Shown: positions 21,001 through 30,273 of the stretch, piece by piece
Layout of the letters: the number at the start of each line of letters is the position of its first letter
Position numbering within the stretch: the stretch's first letter is position 1
DNA from: Polaromonas sp.
Lineage (GTDB): Bacteria > Pseudomonadota > Gammaproteobacteria > Burkholderiales > Burkholderiaceae_C
NCBI GenBank assembly: GCA_030683705.1
Contig: JAUXPP010000149.1
Coordinates: 1 to 64,000, forward strand
Length of the DNA stretch: 64,000 nucleotides
Direction of reading: 5' to 3'
Program-made: the position numbers and the translations under genes
The notes under the pieces: model-generated
What the model was told of the DNA's origin: nothing
Seen by the model: the letters and a program-made list of their open reading frames with translations, nothing else
Databases searched by the model: none

Positions 21001-21864
21001 TCAGGGGACATCGCCGCTCGCGAACACCTGCATCGCAACGGCCGCGCTACTGTGATCGGCTGGGTCCCGTAGGACCGTGGTGTTTCCGCTGTATTCAAAT
21101 GCGTGCAGGTAGGCTTCTCTACCGTCAATGCGAAACAAGAACCCAACGGCAGGACGTCCGGGGACTTTGATGGCAATCCCCGGATTACCAGCCCGCGACA
21201 GGCCATCTACACCTGAAATCTTTTTATTATCCAAAAGCTTTGAGAGAAATTGACTGCAGTGCATCAATGGCTGCCATTGGCCAAGATAGTTGATGTACAG
21301 GGTGGAGTCGAGGAAGTTCGCGGGAAGCCCAAGTGCCTTGATTTTTTGAGCGTTGCTTGAAACCGCTGGCGCGGGCTGTGCAGCAGGAGCTTTCTGTGCC
21401 TCAGGCGGCGCAGACTGGGTCTTGAATTCAGCGTCTACCTCAGCCGACGACGTACAGCTAGGAAACACGCCGCTGAGTACGGGGTATTCGCACACTGCAT
21501 CAATGCGTTCCTGGTATCGCTTGCCGATGCAATTCACGTCAGCGCATTGATTCCGGATTGCGAGCCAGGACCGTTGGGTTGATCTGAGGTTGCTGAGTGC
21601 ACCACCACCAATATTGGCTGCACTCATGGCCCGGTAGTTCTGTGCGAGTACTTCGTCCAGCCTTCCAAGCCGCTTGTCAGCGCAGATTGCTTTCTCGACT
21701 GCCGTCCCTGCTTTCGCGCAATCAAATGAAGCTGCTTGACCAAGGCCAGCAGTCTGGGACAACACGATGAGAAGCGCGGTTTTGAGAGTCGCAAGTAGAT
21801 GTCCTTTCCGACTGCAGAGAGGTGACGTGGTTGGTTTCAAGCTATCGACACATGCATTGGACAT
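21001..21864 (-). CDS. Secreted LprI/DUF1311-like protein
   Basis: Signal peptide (LLATLKTALLIVLSQTAGLGQA) then FDCAKAGTAVEKAICADKRLGRLDEVLAQNYRAM...QRSWLAIRNQCAD. Start at MSNAC with AGGAG RBS. Confidence 0.8.
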   Translation of the reverse strand: MSNACVDSLKPTTSPLCSRKGHLLATLKTALLIVLSQTAGLGQAASFDCAKAGTAVEKAICADKRLGRLDEVLAQNYRAMSAANIGGGALSNLRSTQRSWLAIRNQCADVNCIGKRYQERIDAVCEYPVLSGVFPSCTSSAEVDAEFKTQSAPPEAQKAPAAQPAPAVSSNAQKIKALGLPANFLDSTLYINYLGQWQPLMHCSQFLSKLLDNKKISGVDGLSRAGNPGIAIKVPGRPAVGFLFRIDGREAYLHAFEYSGNTTVLRDPADHSSAAVAMQVFASGDVP

Positions 21865-22012
21865 AACTGCTCCTAGTTTGCTGGATTTGATTGTTGAGGA
21901 ATAACTGCAAGCTCCTCGCTTGCCCGATTTGCATAGACGTATAACGACTGGGCACACATCTCCGCATTCATGTCTGGCAACCCGGACAACCCGGACCATC
22001 AAACATTGCGTT

Positions 22013-22069
22013 GACTATGAGTCACGTTTATATCAAAGAAAGTGACTCATAGTCCGTAGTCTCTTAGTC
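22013..22069. promoter_or_regulatory. C-box-like operator array (GACTNNNAGTC x2 plus one near-match)
   Basis: GACTATGAGTC 22013-22023, GACTCATAGTC 22044-22054, GTCTCTTAGTC 22059-22069; 22013-22025 and 22042-22054 form a perfect 13-bp inverted repeat. Confidence 0.7.
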
Positions 22070-22074
22070 GTCGA

Positions 22075-22458
22075 ATGTTGAACATCGACGCTGTGACAAC
22101 CACCAAAGAAAAGCCAAAATCGCCGTCCCGACGTGGCGTCAAAGAGCCGCTAAGTGCAAGAGGCCGTGGATCAGTGAAAAATCCTCCTCCCGATGGCAGA
22201 CTGCTCGAAATTTTTGCGTCGAATGTGCGGCTCGTCCGAGGGATCAAAGGCTTATCCCAAGAAGGACTAGCCGATTTGAGCGATTTAGACCGCACGTATA
22301 TCAGCGGGATTGAGCGAAAGCTCAGGAATGTGTCCATCCGCAATATCCAGCGAATTGCTGACGCGCTGCAAGTCGATGCACGAATCCTGCTCGATCCGGA
22401 TTTGTCGAGCCGCGACGCTGTGCCAACTGGCAAGTTACTGCTCCCATTAGCTCCGTAA
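22075..22458 (+). CDS. XRE-family regulator resembling R-M controller (C) proteins
   Basis: NVRLVRGIKGLSQEGLADLSDLDRTYISGIERKLRNVSIRNIQRIADALQV HTH. Confidence 0.85.
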   Translation: MLNIDAVTTTKEKPKSPSRRGVKEPLSARGRGSVKNPPPDGRLLEIFASNVRLVRGIKGLSQEGLADLSDLDRTYISGIERKLRNVSIRNIQRIADALQVDARILLDPDLSSRDAVPTGKLLLPLAP

Positions 22459-22611
22459 CCGGCTGCGAAAGCACTTTTAATTGCGAACCACCACTGGTGG
22501 CGCTCCATCGCATTCAAACGACTCCTGGCGCTTTCTGGTCACGGAAACAGAAGTTTGCAGCTTCAGTCACGGAAACGGCTTGTCCAGGATCAATGCTGAT
22601 CGTGCGGTAGA

Positions 22612-23511
22612 TCAGCGGCGCCGTGGGGATTTTTTTTCTAAATCATGGCCGCGCCGCAAGCTTTCGCCGCTGTAAAGCGAGACATCGTCCACACCGGCAT
22701 CGAGCAGCCGCTTTTTGACGAGGGCAGCGATGTATCCGGAGTCAAGCCGTTCGCCGAACACAGGCTCCCCTGACCGTGTAAATCGCGGGAACAGCGGTCC
22801 CTGTTGTCCCTCCAGTCCATTGTGCGCAATCCATTCTTGGCAGGCAGTCGCCGCACACAGTGGACCTCGCGTCATCGGTATTGCTACGATCCGGCTATCT
22901 GGGGCAGGCATGTGTCCATTACTGTCGGTATAGACGCTCCCTGCCGCAGGTCGCAATCGCAAGAGCAAAACATCCTGCGTAAATGTCATATCCTCCAGAT
23001 TCAGTGCACAGATTGCCCCTCGCTTGAGTCGGCCAACAAAGCCCAAAAGGAAAATCGCTTTGTCCCTGCGGTCCAGACTCCGTTGTCCAGATCCCATAGA
23101 GTCCAGCATCCGAGTCAGCAGGGCCCTTGTGATCGGCGCCGCAACTTTGGGAGTCTTGCGTTGCACAAAGCTTGGGTTCCCTTTACCCTGCTTCGCGTCG
23201 AGCAGATTGATGGGTAGATCGCCGCTAGACAAATGCCTGAGTGCGGTGCGGATACGAATGTCGGCGGTTGGCGAAGGAAGTCCTCGTTTGATGTGGGCAT
23301 CTTGAATCGCCATGATGCGGCGGACAACCGTGGGCGGCGCTACACGCCTGGACAGCAGTCGAATGTATGAAACGATTTCGTCTGCACTCGCCGGGATTTT
23401 TCCACCGTATGTGTCGGTGAACTGCCGCACATCTTTGGCATAGGCGTTCGCGGTTGATGTGCGATGCTTTGCGGGCGTGCGGGGACGCTCCCGCTGTAAA
23501 GCGTGATTCAT
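22612..23511 (-). pseudogene. Tyrosine recombinase, apparently C-terminally truncated
   Basis: N-terminal SAM-like and catalytic region recognisable (KAIFLLGFVGRLKRGAICALNLEDM ... YSGESLRRGH), but the ORF ends at LEKKSPRRR* without the GH...Y tail. Confidence 0.7.
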
Positions 23512-23552
23512 CTTTATACCTCTGTGAAACTGGATAGGAACTGGTTGCTGCG

Positions 23553-24242
23553 TTAAACGACAGCGGAAAGGCCGCGGGTCACGATGACCAGGCCATGCAG
23601 ACGTACGTGATGTAGTCCGCCATCTGCGCTGGAATAGCGCAGACTGTATTTCTTTGGTTTGCGGTTCTTGCCGTACTCAGATGGCTGAATCCCACACCTG
23701 GCGTTGTAAATGACGCCCCACGGAGGACGTGAATTCGACGCGTCGAGGCACAGCAGGGCGAGAGGCTTGTTTTTACCGGACTCCTTCTCCACGCCTAAAA
23801 CTGTCACCCAGTGATTCCACCCTCGGGACTCCAACGCCAGAATTGGCACGTGGCCAGCGTCAATTGCCTCAAGAATTTCCTGGGATATGTCCTTGGTGTT
23901 CCGGTTAGTCGAGACCTTGCAATTTAGTTTAGGCTCAAACGCGCCAACAAACGATTCGATTTGACGGTCTGTTGTACCTTCAAAATATGTCTTCTTTGCC
24001 AACGCCCAAAGGGTATGTAGCGGACCGGATTTGGCGCTCGACATTTCTTCCACATCTTCCCGTCGTATGCCGGCAAGTACCATTGCCGCCTGTGCGACGA
24101 CGACGATCCCGCATGCACCATCTAATTCACTCTGTGTGATGTGAAGATCATTCCAACGCAACCTGCGCTTGCCTTGAATGGCGTACTCAACGTTGGTATC
24201 AGCTCGCACACCGGCAACGAATTTATGTTGTAACTTGAGCAT
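23553..24242 (-). CDS. Papain/C39-like cysteine peptidase fold protein
   Basis: 'ELDGACGIVVVAQAAMVLAG' (Cys), 'GWNHWVTVLGVE' (His), and 'ALLCLDASN' (Asp) in the expected order. Confidence 0.6.
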   Translation of the reverse strand: MLKLQHKFVAGVRADTNVEYAIQGKRRLRWNDLHITQSELDGACGIVVVAQAAMVLAGIRREDVEEMSSAKSGPLHTLWALAKKTYFEGTTDRQIESFVGAFEPKLNCKVSTNRNTKDISQEILEAIDAGHVPILALESRGWNHWVTVLGVEKESGKNKPLALLCLDASNSRPPWGVIYNARCGIQPSEYGKNRKPKKYSLRYSSADGGLHHVRLHGLVIVTRGLSAVV

Positions 24243-24243
24243 T

Positions 24244-24618
24244 TCAATAATCCTCCGGACGCAAAATTGTTGTCACAGACCGATCCCATTCGGTGATGAC
24301 CCAAACTCTCGGACCGTCTGGATCTTGGCGCTTCTCGCCATCGAGCGCGTAACTTGACAAGAGCCGCTCACCGTTGACCAGCGCAAGGTTGTTGGTGTGT
24401 CGATCTTGCAAGCCCAAGTCACCCCAATCCCCGCTAATGTGTCGTTTTAAAAGATCGACAGGGGAAACACCGAACTTTGCAAGTAGTCGTAGCGCACCAG
24501 GCGTGGCGACTGTCTGACCAAGAGCAAACATGGGAGCAGTTGGTGCGGACCGCTGCGCATGGGAAAGCTGGGGAACGTGTTCGCTTGCTTTGGGAACAGG
24601 GTGTGATCTATCTATCAT
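24244..24618 (-). CDS. Hypothetical protein paired with the C39-like gene
   Basis: 124 aa ORF ending 1 nt before the next start; 'DLLKRHISGDWGDLGLQDRHTNNLALVNGERLLSSYAL...WVITEWDRSVTTILRPEDY'. Confidence 0.7.
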   Translation of the reverse strand: MIDRSHPVPKASEHVPQLSHAQRSAPTAPMFALGQTVATPGALRLLAKFGVSPVDLLKRHISGDWGDLGLQDRHTNNLALVNGERLLSSYALDGEKRQDPDGPRVWVITEWDRSVTTILRPEDY

Positions 24619-25214
24619 GATGAACTCCGGAAGTTAAGGAATCCCCCTCGGCTTCCAGGCATGGCTTCGCCTCGCGCTTATGCAGTGAAGCAAAAAGCAG
24701 CAAACAAAACGCGCGAGTGCATCCGTCCCGGAGTTGGGCGGACTGGCTGGAATACGAAGGGGAGTTTAGATTTCTAGATGATGAGAACCATCATCTACCG
24801 CGCATCATTCGGAACGAAAGATGCCGGACTTCTGGCAAGGAGGACGGGAGGAATTTACGAGCGTTGAGCGTTGGTAGTCAACGGCATCAGTCTTGAAAAC
24901 GGTCCCGCAATAGCTGTCTGAAGTGTCACTCAAGTTTACCAAAACCAGCGGTTTTTTGGTCATCAAAAGTCACGGAAAAACACTCAAATTTCTGGCCATT
25001 CTCGCGCTGGTCACGGAAACACACGTTTTGACTCACTGAAATTGCGTTCTTTCCAGAACTTGAACGCTGCCAGAGCGCATCCAGCGAGGACTGATGTACG
25101 AACACATCAGACTAAATTGCCAAAGTTACGGAAAATCTTGCGGCCCGGCCAATCGCGTATTTCCGAGAGGAACAACTTTCGCATTCACGCTGATCGAAAA
25201 AGACATAAAAGTGA

Positions 25215-25514
25215 TCAAGCACCGGAGTTTGCGGCGGTGTTGTGCGCGGCTGTGGAGCCGGCGAGGATGCTTGGTATGAGTCCATTTTTCCAGTCGGCGG
25301 AAAATTGTTCGACCCAGCTGGTGGGCTCTGATGCGCTGTACTCAGCTTCCAAAATATCCGTCCAGGAAATCTTGATGGTCTTCACTCGTGGACCAAATGT
25401 CGCGGCACGATGCTCAGTGAGTTTCAATGTGAACTGCGAGCGATCAAGAGCGAGTGCGGAAAGCAATGATCTGAATTTAATCTCTTCGCCTTCAGGAACC
25501 GAAACAAATGGCAC
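25215..25514 (-). CDS. Hypothetical protein
   Basis: 99 aa ORF downstream of and co-oriented with the res gene; ends in an intergenic area. Confidence 0.45.
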   Translation of the reverse strand: MPFVSVPEGEEIKFRSLLSALALDRSQFTLKLTEHRAATFGPRVKTIKISWTDILEAEYSASEPTSWVEQFSADWKNGLIPSILAGSTAAHNTAANSGA

Positions 25515-25610
25515 GGCTGTCTCCGTATGAATGAAAGTTTAATGTTATGCGAGGATCGGTGATTCTCCAACTAGCGTCCACCGACCAAGGACATAAATCT
25601 GCGTCTTCAG

Positions 25611-28427
25611 TCAAACGCCATAGCGCAGAATGAGATTCTCTAGTGTGATGTTGGCAGCTACCGCATCATGCGGAACCAACAAATATCTCCAAGGTTTACC
25701 GCCGACACCTTGTGAATAGTCAGATGCATTTTTGCACCATAGCGCAGCCTGGTCCGCTTTAGCCCTTACATCTGTTTCTGACTCTTGCGATGCTGTGACT
25801 TCTTGAGCCTTTTTAGTTTCAATCATAAGGATCACGTCATCCATGGCCGCAACAAAATCGGGAATGTACTCAGGTTGATTGGCACCCGAACGGTAATAGA
25901 TGTTGAACTGACCGGAGGCTGGGCGGAACCAACGTATTGCCTGCCGCTCCAGGACTGTCGCAAGAATGCGTTCTGTATCTGAGTGGAATTTCTGGTATGG
26001 GTAGGCGCAACGTGCAAAGCCACCATACAGGTACTGGCCAATAGTGCGTTTGTCCTCAGGAGCCCAATGCAGCGGCTTCAAATCGTCTTTAGCTGTAAAC
26101 GCGCAGGCCTTGAGCGGGACGAAGCCCTGACTCACGACGACATTAGAGCCACCCGATTCTTCAACATAGTTCTTGGCCAACTGCGTGTGAATGATTTCCG
26201 CGATGGGTTTGCCATAGTTGGCCAACACGTTATGCAGGGCATCATCATCGGTCAGATAGCTTTTAAAGTGCGTGACCGCTTGATTTGCCAACTGATAGAT
26301 GAAATCGGCATGGTCATCATAGGAAACGTCGTCAAAGTTGATCAGTTCCCGAACGATGTAGTCCTCAAAACGTGACTCTTCAACTATGGCCGATTCACCA
26401 TACGTCAATACCTTGTTGGATTGAAGACCATGAGACTCCAGCGTATTCGCCAGTGGTTGATAGTTCAGGCGCGACATGTCCAGGTTAAAAGCCGTATAGC
26501 CACTCCGAACAGGACCAACCGGCACTACCGAAATGCGGGGTATGTCAATCGTGTGTTCTACAAACACATCCACCGCTTGTTTGACAACTGCTGCCACCGC
26601 CTCAGCGTTGGTGAATTTGGACTCAAGCAATTCACTCTGTTGAGGGACTAAACGTTGTTGCACCAATCTCGCAATGTGTTCCTGCACACTTGGGTTGGAC
26701 AACGATGCGCTGGTCGGCGCAATTGACTTATCCCGCCCTACCTCTGCAATTACATCCATTGCAGTCAATGCAATTTGCCGCTCTTCTCCTGTGTGCAGGA
26801 TGGTTGTAATGTGACTGATTGTCTGCGGTGCGTGTCCCGGCTTTTGAGTGCTATCCGGAGTACTGCCAGGAACAAAGCTTTTCCCACTTACCCCTGTACC
26901 CTTGACATCGGCTAGTCCAAGCACTACAGCCATCGTGGACGGCACGGCATAGCTGGTCAGTCTATTGCCTTCGGAATCAGTTGGATCAAGTTTGAGTTGT
27001 TTTAGCCGAATTGGTGAATCGCCCTTATTGGCTTCGGCAATGACTTCTTGAAATTTGTCGTGCGCAATAATATTTAGGCGGTCTACAACTTCCACCCCAG
27101 TCTTGCGGCCATAAGGCAAGCGCAAGCCACGCCCTATGGACTGTTCAATCAGCGTGCGGGCGTTGGCTGCACGTAGTGGCACGATTGTGTACAGATTGGT
27201 GACGTCCCAGCCTTCCTTAAGCATATTGACGTGGATCACAATCTCGGTAGCTTCGTCGTAGCTTTCCACTGCCAGTAGGCGGCGGATCATTTCCTCTTCT
27301 TCCACACCTGTACGGCTTGAATCGACCTGAATGACTTTGCCCTTGTAGTTGCCACCAAAGAAGCTATCGCTCTCGATCTGTGCCAGGAGTTGCGCAGCAT
27401 GTGTGGTATCTCGGGCGATCACCAGCACGAACGGCTTTACAGGATTTAGTCCAGTCTGTGCAGCATAAGTCAGCAAATGAACCTTGGTCTCTTCGTGCAC
27501 TCGCACGCCATCTTTAAGCTTGATGACCTCAATCTGTTCAGAACTGTGATCAGCGGGATTGAAATTCTGTTGGGTGACAACCGCTGGCTCTTTAACAAAC
27601 CCATCTTCAATAGCGCGCGCTAATGGATAGTCCATCACCACATTCCTAAATGGAACGGTTTTCCCTCCGGTGCCTTCAGTAAACGGTGTGGCTGTTACTT
27701 CAAGACCCAACAGTGGTTTGAGTTCATTAAGCGCCCGGATACCAGCTCCTGCCCGGTAACGGTGCGACTCGTCCATGATGAGAACTAAGTCGGGCAAGCC
27801 TGCAAGGTATTCAAAATAGCTCTGCCCCAAGTATTCCGAAAGGCGTTTGATCTTTGGCGCTTTGCCGCCCCGCACTTCGGAATTGATCTTGGAAATATTG
27901 AAGATGTTGACCTGGACGGGCGCATCAATCGCTTGGCTTACCAAGTCGCCGCGCTGCTCATAGGTTTCGCCTGAAATAACTTCCGGCACGGCAGTCGCAA
28001 ATTCTGCTATTCCCTTAAACACGTACTTGGGAGTGTTGGGTGTGAAGTCCCGTATCAGCTTGTCGTAGATGGTGAGGTTGGGGGCGAGAACAAAGAAGTG
28101 CTTGTACCCATACGCGGCGTACAGATAGCTGATGAATGCGCCCATCAAGCGCGTCTTGCCTACGCCCGTTGCGAGCGAAAAGCACATTGACGGAAACTCA
28201 CGCTCGAAGTCCGTCAGCGTAGGGAACTGGCTTGCCAGTGCGGTCTGCATTGCCTTCAGTTCATCAGGAGACCGTGCGTGCGAGTCCCGCAAGGCAGGGA
28301 CAGACTCCAGCGCGTTGTGCAGAATATCGAGACTATCGGTCTGCGGCCGACGCAAGCTGAGGCGGCCAGAAACCGAACGCGCTACTTTCTCACGTCCGCT
28401 GTCTCTTTGGATAGAGTGCTGGCTCAT
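25611..28427 (-). CDS. Type III restriction-like Res subunit: DEAD/DEAH helicase plus PD-(D/E)XK nuclease
   Basis: TGVGKTRLMGAFISYLY (Walker A), LIMDESHRYRAGAG, QSIGRGLRLPYG, C-terminal YIPDFVAAMDDVILMIETKKAQE. Confidence 0.9.
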   Translation of the reverse strand: MSQHSIQRDSGREKVARSVSGRLSLRRPQTDSLDILHNALESVPALRDSHARSPDELKAMQTALASQFPTLTDFEREFPSMCFSLATGVGKTRLMGAFISYLYAAYGYKHFFVLAPNLTIYDKLIRDFTPNTPKYVFKGIAEFATAVPEVISGETYEQRGDLVSQAIDAPVQVNIFNISKINSEVRGGKAPKIKRLSEYLGQSYFEYLAGLPDLVLIMDESHRYRAGAGIRALNELKPLLGLEVTATPFTEGTGGKTVPFRNVVMDYPLARAIEDGFVKEPAVVTQQNFNPADHSSEQIEVIKLKDGVRVHEETKVHLLTYAAQTGLNPVKPFVLVIARDTTHAAQLLAQIESDSFFGGNYKGKVIQVDSSRTGVEEEEMIRRLLAVESYDEATEIVIHVNMLKEGWDVTNLYTIVPLRAANARTLIEQSIGRGLRLPYGRKTGVEVVDRLNIIAHDKFQEVIAEANKGDSPIRLKQLKLDPTDSEGNRLTSYAVPSTMAVVLGLADVKGTGVSGKSFVPGSTPDSTQKPGHAPQTISHITTILHTGEERQIALTAMDVIAEVGRDKSIAPTSASLSNPSVQEHIARLVQQRLVPQQSELLESKFTNAEAVAAVVKQAVDVFVEHTIDIPRISVVPVGPVRSGYTAFNLDMSRLNYQPLANTLESHGLQSNKVLTYGESAIVEESRFEDYIVRELINFDDVSYDDHADFIYQLANQAVTHFKSYLTDDDALHNVLANYGKPIAEIIHTQLAKNYVEESGGSNVVVSQGFVPLKACAFTAKDDLKPLHWAPEDKRTIGQYLYGGFARCAYPYQKFHSDTERILATVLERQAIRWFRPASGQFNIYYRSGANQPEYIPDFVAAMDDVILMIETKKAQEVTASQESETDVRAKADQAALWCKNASDYSQGVGGKPWRYLLVPHDAVAANITLENLILRYGV

Positions 28428-30262
28428 GGCTTCACCTCCGCATTGGCAGGTGTGGCAGCGGTGCTAGTGTCAAACAAACTAACTTGCGCGGTCTGATTTG
28501 CTATAGCGGAAGCCGCGCGTTTAGATTGCGCTAGCTCGGTGACTGGCTGTTGCTGCATCGGCAGGTTTTCGACGTTCAAGCTGTAGTCGTCATGCCCCCA
28601 TTCGCACTTGGTCAATACCATCTTGGGAATCTTCTTGAGTGTGAGGTTGCGGTAACGGGCGGCGGCGTCCTTGAACGCGCTACAACACACTAGCAGACTT
28701 TTATCTTCGCCGACCTCATCACTCAGTGCGTGCAATTGATCGGCGTTCAGTGTCTGCGTAGTAACGTAGATAAAGTCGGTTTCGGTACTGTGACCGTGCT
28801 GCCAGTACCGCGTTTCAGACGGTTCGTAGGTGAAGCCCTCTAGCTTGCAGATTGCCGCTGCCAACATCGTAGCGTTATAGGTTTTGTTGACCACCCAGTT
28901 ACCCCAGCGGTCTTTTTCCAAAAGGCTGGGGGCCAGCGAGAAGTAGCGGAAACCACCGCCACCCTGCCAACCTGTAGCGGCAGTTACGCCCGCTGCATCC
29001 TCACCATTAATGACGTTCTTTAGCCGTGGAATGATGTGCGTGTGACAGTGCTCCCCTAACTCAATCATGATCCAGCGGCGCCCCATTTTGTGAGCAACAG
29101 CACCAGTAGTTCCCGATCCACCAAAAGAGTCAAGAACTATGTCGCCCCTTTTATCTGAAATCATTTGAATAACACGGCGAATAAGAGCCTCTGGTTTTTT
29201 CCCTGCAGGAAAATCAAAACCACCCTCGTTCTGAAGATTATTAGTTGGTATGTCCGTCCAAATATTGGAAATAGGTTGCGTTACAACGTCTTCGCCATCC
29301 AGAGATTTCACGGATTTCCCGAGGAAGTAAACCTGCCGACCTCGATACAGGTACAAGTTATCCAGGCCTTGACGATTCAATTCAATTACGCTGTCAGTTT
29401 CAAGAGATGCCTTAATATGATCATGCAGCCACTTAGATGGTTTTTGTAGCGTCTTTGTTTCAAATACCCTGGATGCATTTGCCAGTGCAAATTCAAGCGC
29501 GAGTCTTCTAACCTCCTCTTGAGCTTGCGTAACCCCCAACTTTTTCTTGGCTGCTGCCCATTTTGCAAGTGTCGTTCCCGTATTAAATCCAAGAGTATCA
29601 AGAATATGATCATTAATGCTCTTGAACTTCCATTCGCTTGCGGGCTCTTCAATATTCTCTATGAAGCGTGAGAAGTGTTGAAGGTCAATTTCATAAATAG
29701 GAACATATTGCTGTTGATACCTAAATTTTGATTTGTCTTTGGCGTATAACAACAAAAACTGGGTTGTTTGAGTTGGACCCACATTCACGGTTTTGAAACT
29801 GGAAGGGGTTGCAGCTTCAACCACAATAGTTGTGATGTAGTTGCTCCTACCAAAGATTTGGTCCATTAAGACCTTGCAATATGCCGCCTCAGTATCATCA
29901 AGGTTAACTACTATTGCCCCTTCAGGTGAGAGTAAACGATTAAGAATCTCAAGACGATCACGCATTAAGCCAAGCCATATGGAGTGCTCAACGTTGTCGT
30001 CATAGTGTTCAAAAGCTCCTCCCGTGTTGAACGGCGGGTCAATATAGATGCACTTAATTTGACCTGTGAACTCTTGTTCTAGCGCCTTCAGGGCGAGCAA
30101 GTTGTCACCAAATATAAGCCTGTTATCAAAGAGGTCGGCTTCGCTCACGCGATGAGTGGCGTGATAGCTCTTGCTCGAATTTTCAAGCAGAATGCGCGGC
30201 TCCAACTTTGGTCGGGAATCCTTACCCACCCAAGTGAGTTCTAGTTTTTGTTTTTTTGTCAT
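28424..30262 (-). CDS. Type III-like adenine-specific DNA methyltransferase (Mod)
   Basis: IYIDPPFNTGGAFEHYDDNVEHSIWLGLM (DPPF) and DSFGGSGTTGAVAHKM (FxGxG). ATGA overlap with res; start MTKKQ preferred. Confidence 0.92.
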   Translation of the reverse strand: MTKKQKLELTWVGKDSRPKLEPRILLENSSKSYHATHRVSEADLFDNRLIFGDNLLALKALEQEFTGQIKCIYIDPPFNTGGAFEHYDDNVEHSIWLGLMRDRLEILNRLLSPEGAIVVNLDDTEAAYCKVLMDQIFGRSNYITTIVVEAATPSSFKTVNVGPTQTTQFLLLYAKDKSKFRYQQQYVPIYEIDLQHFSRFIENIEEPASEWKFKSINDHILDTLGFNTGTTLAKWAAAKKKLGVTQAQEEVRRLALEFALANASRVFETKTLQKPSKWLHDHIKASLETDSVIELNRQGLDNLYLYRGRQVYFLGKSVKSLDGEDVVTQPISNIWTDIPTNNLQNEGGFDFPAGKKPEALIRRVIQMISDKRGDIVLDSFGGSGTTGAVAHKMGRRWIMIELGEHCHTHIIPRLKNVINGEDAAGVTAATGWQGGGGFRYFSLAPSLLEKDRWGNWVVNKTYNATMLAAAICKLEGFTYEPSETRYWQHGHSTETDFIYVTTQTLNADQLHALSDEVGEDKSLLVCCSAFKDAAARYRNLTLKKIPKMVLTKCEWGHDDYSLNVENLPMQQQPVTELAQSKRAASAIANQTAQVSLFDTSTAATPANAEVKP

Positions 30263-30273
30263 TGGCAATAGAG

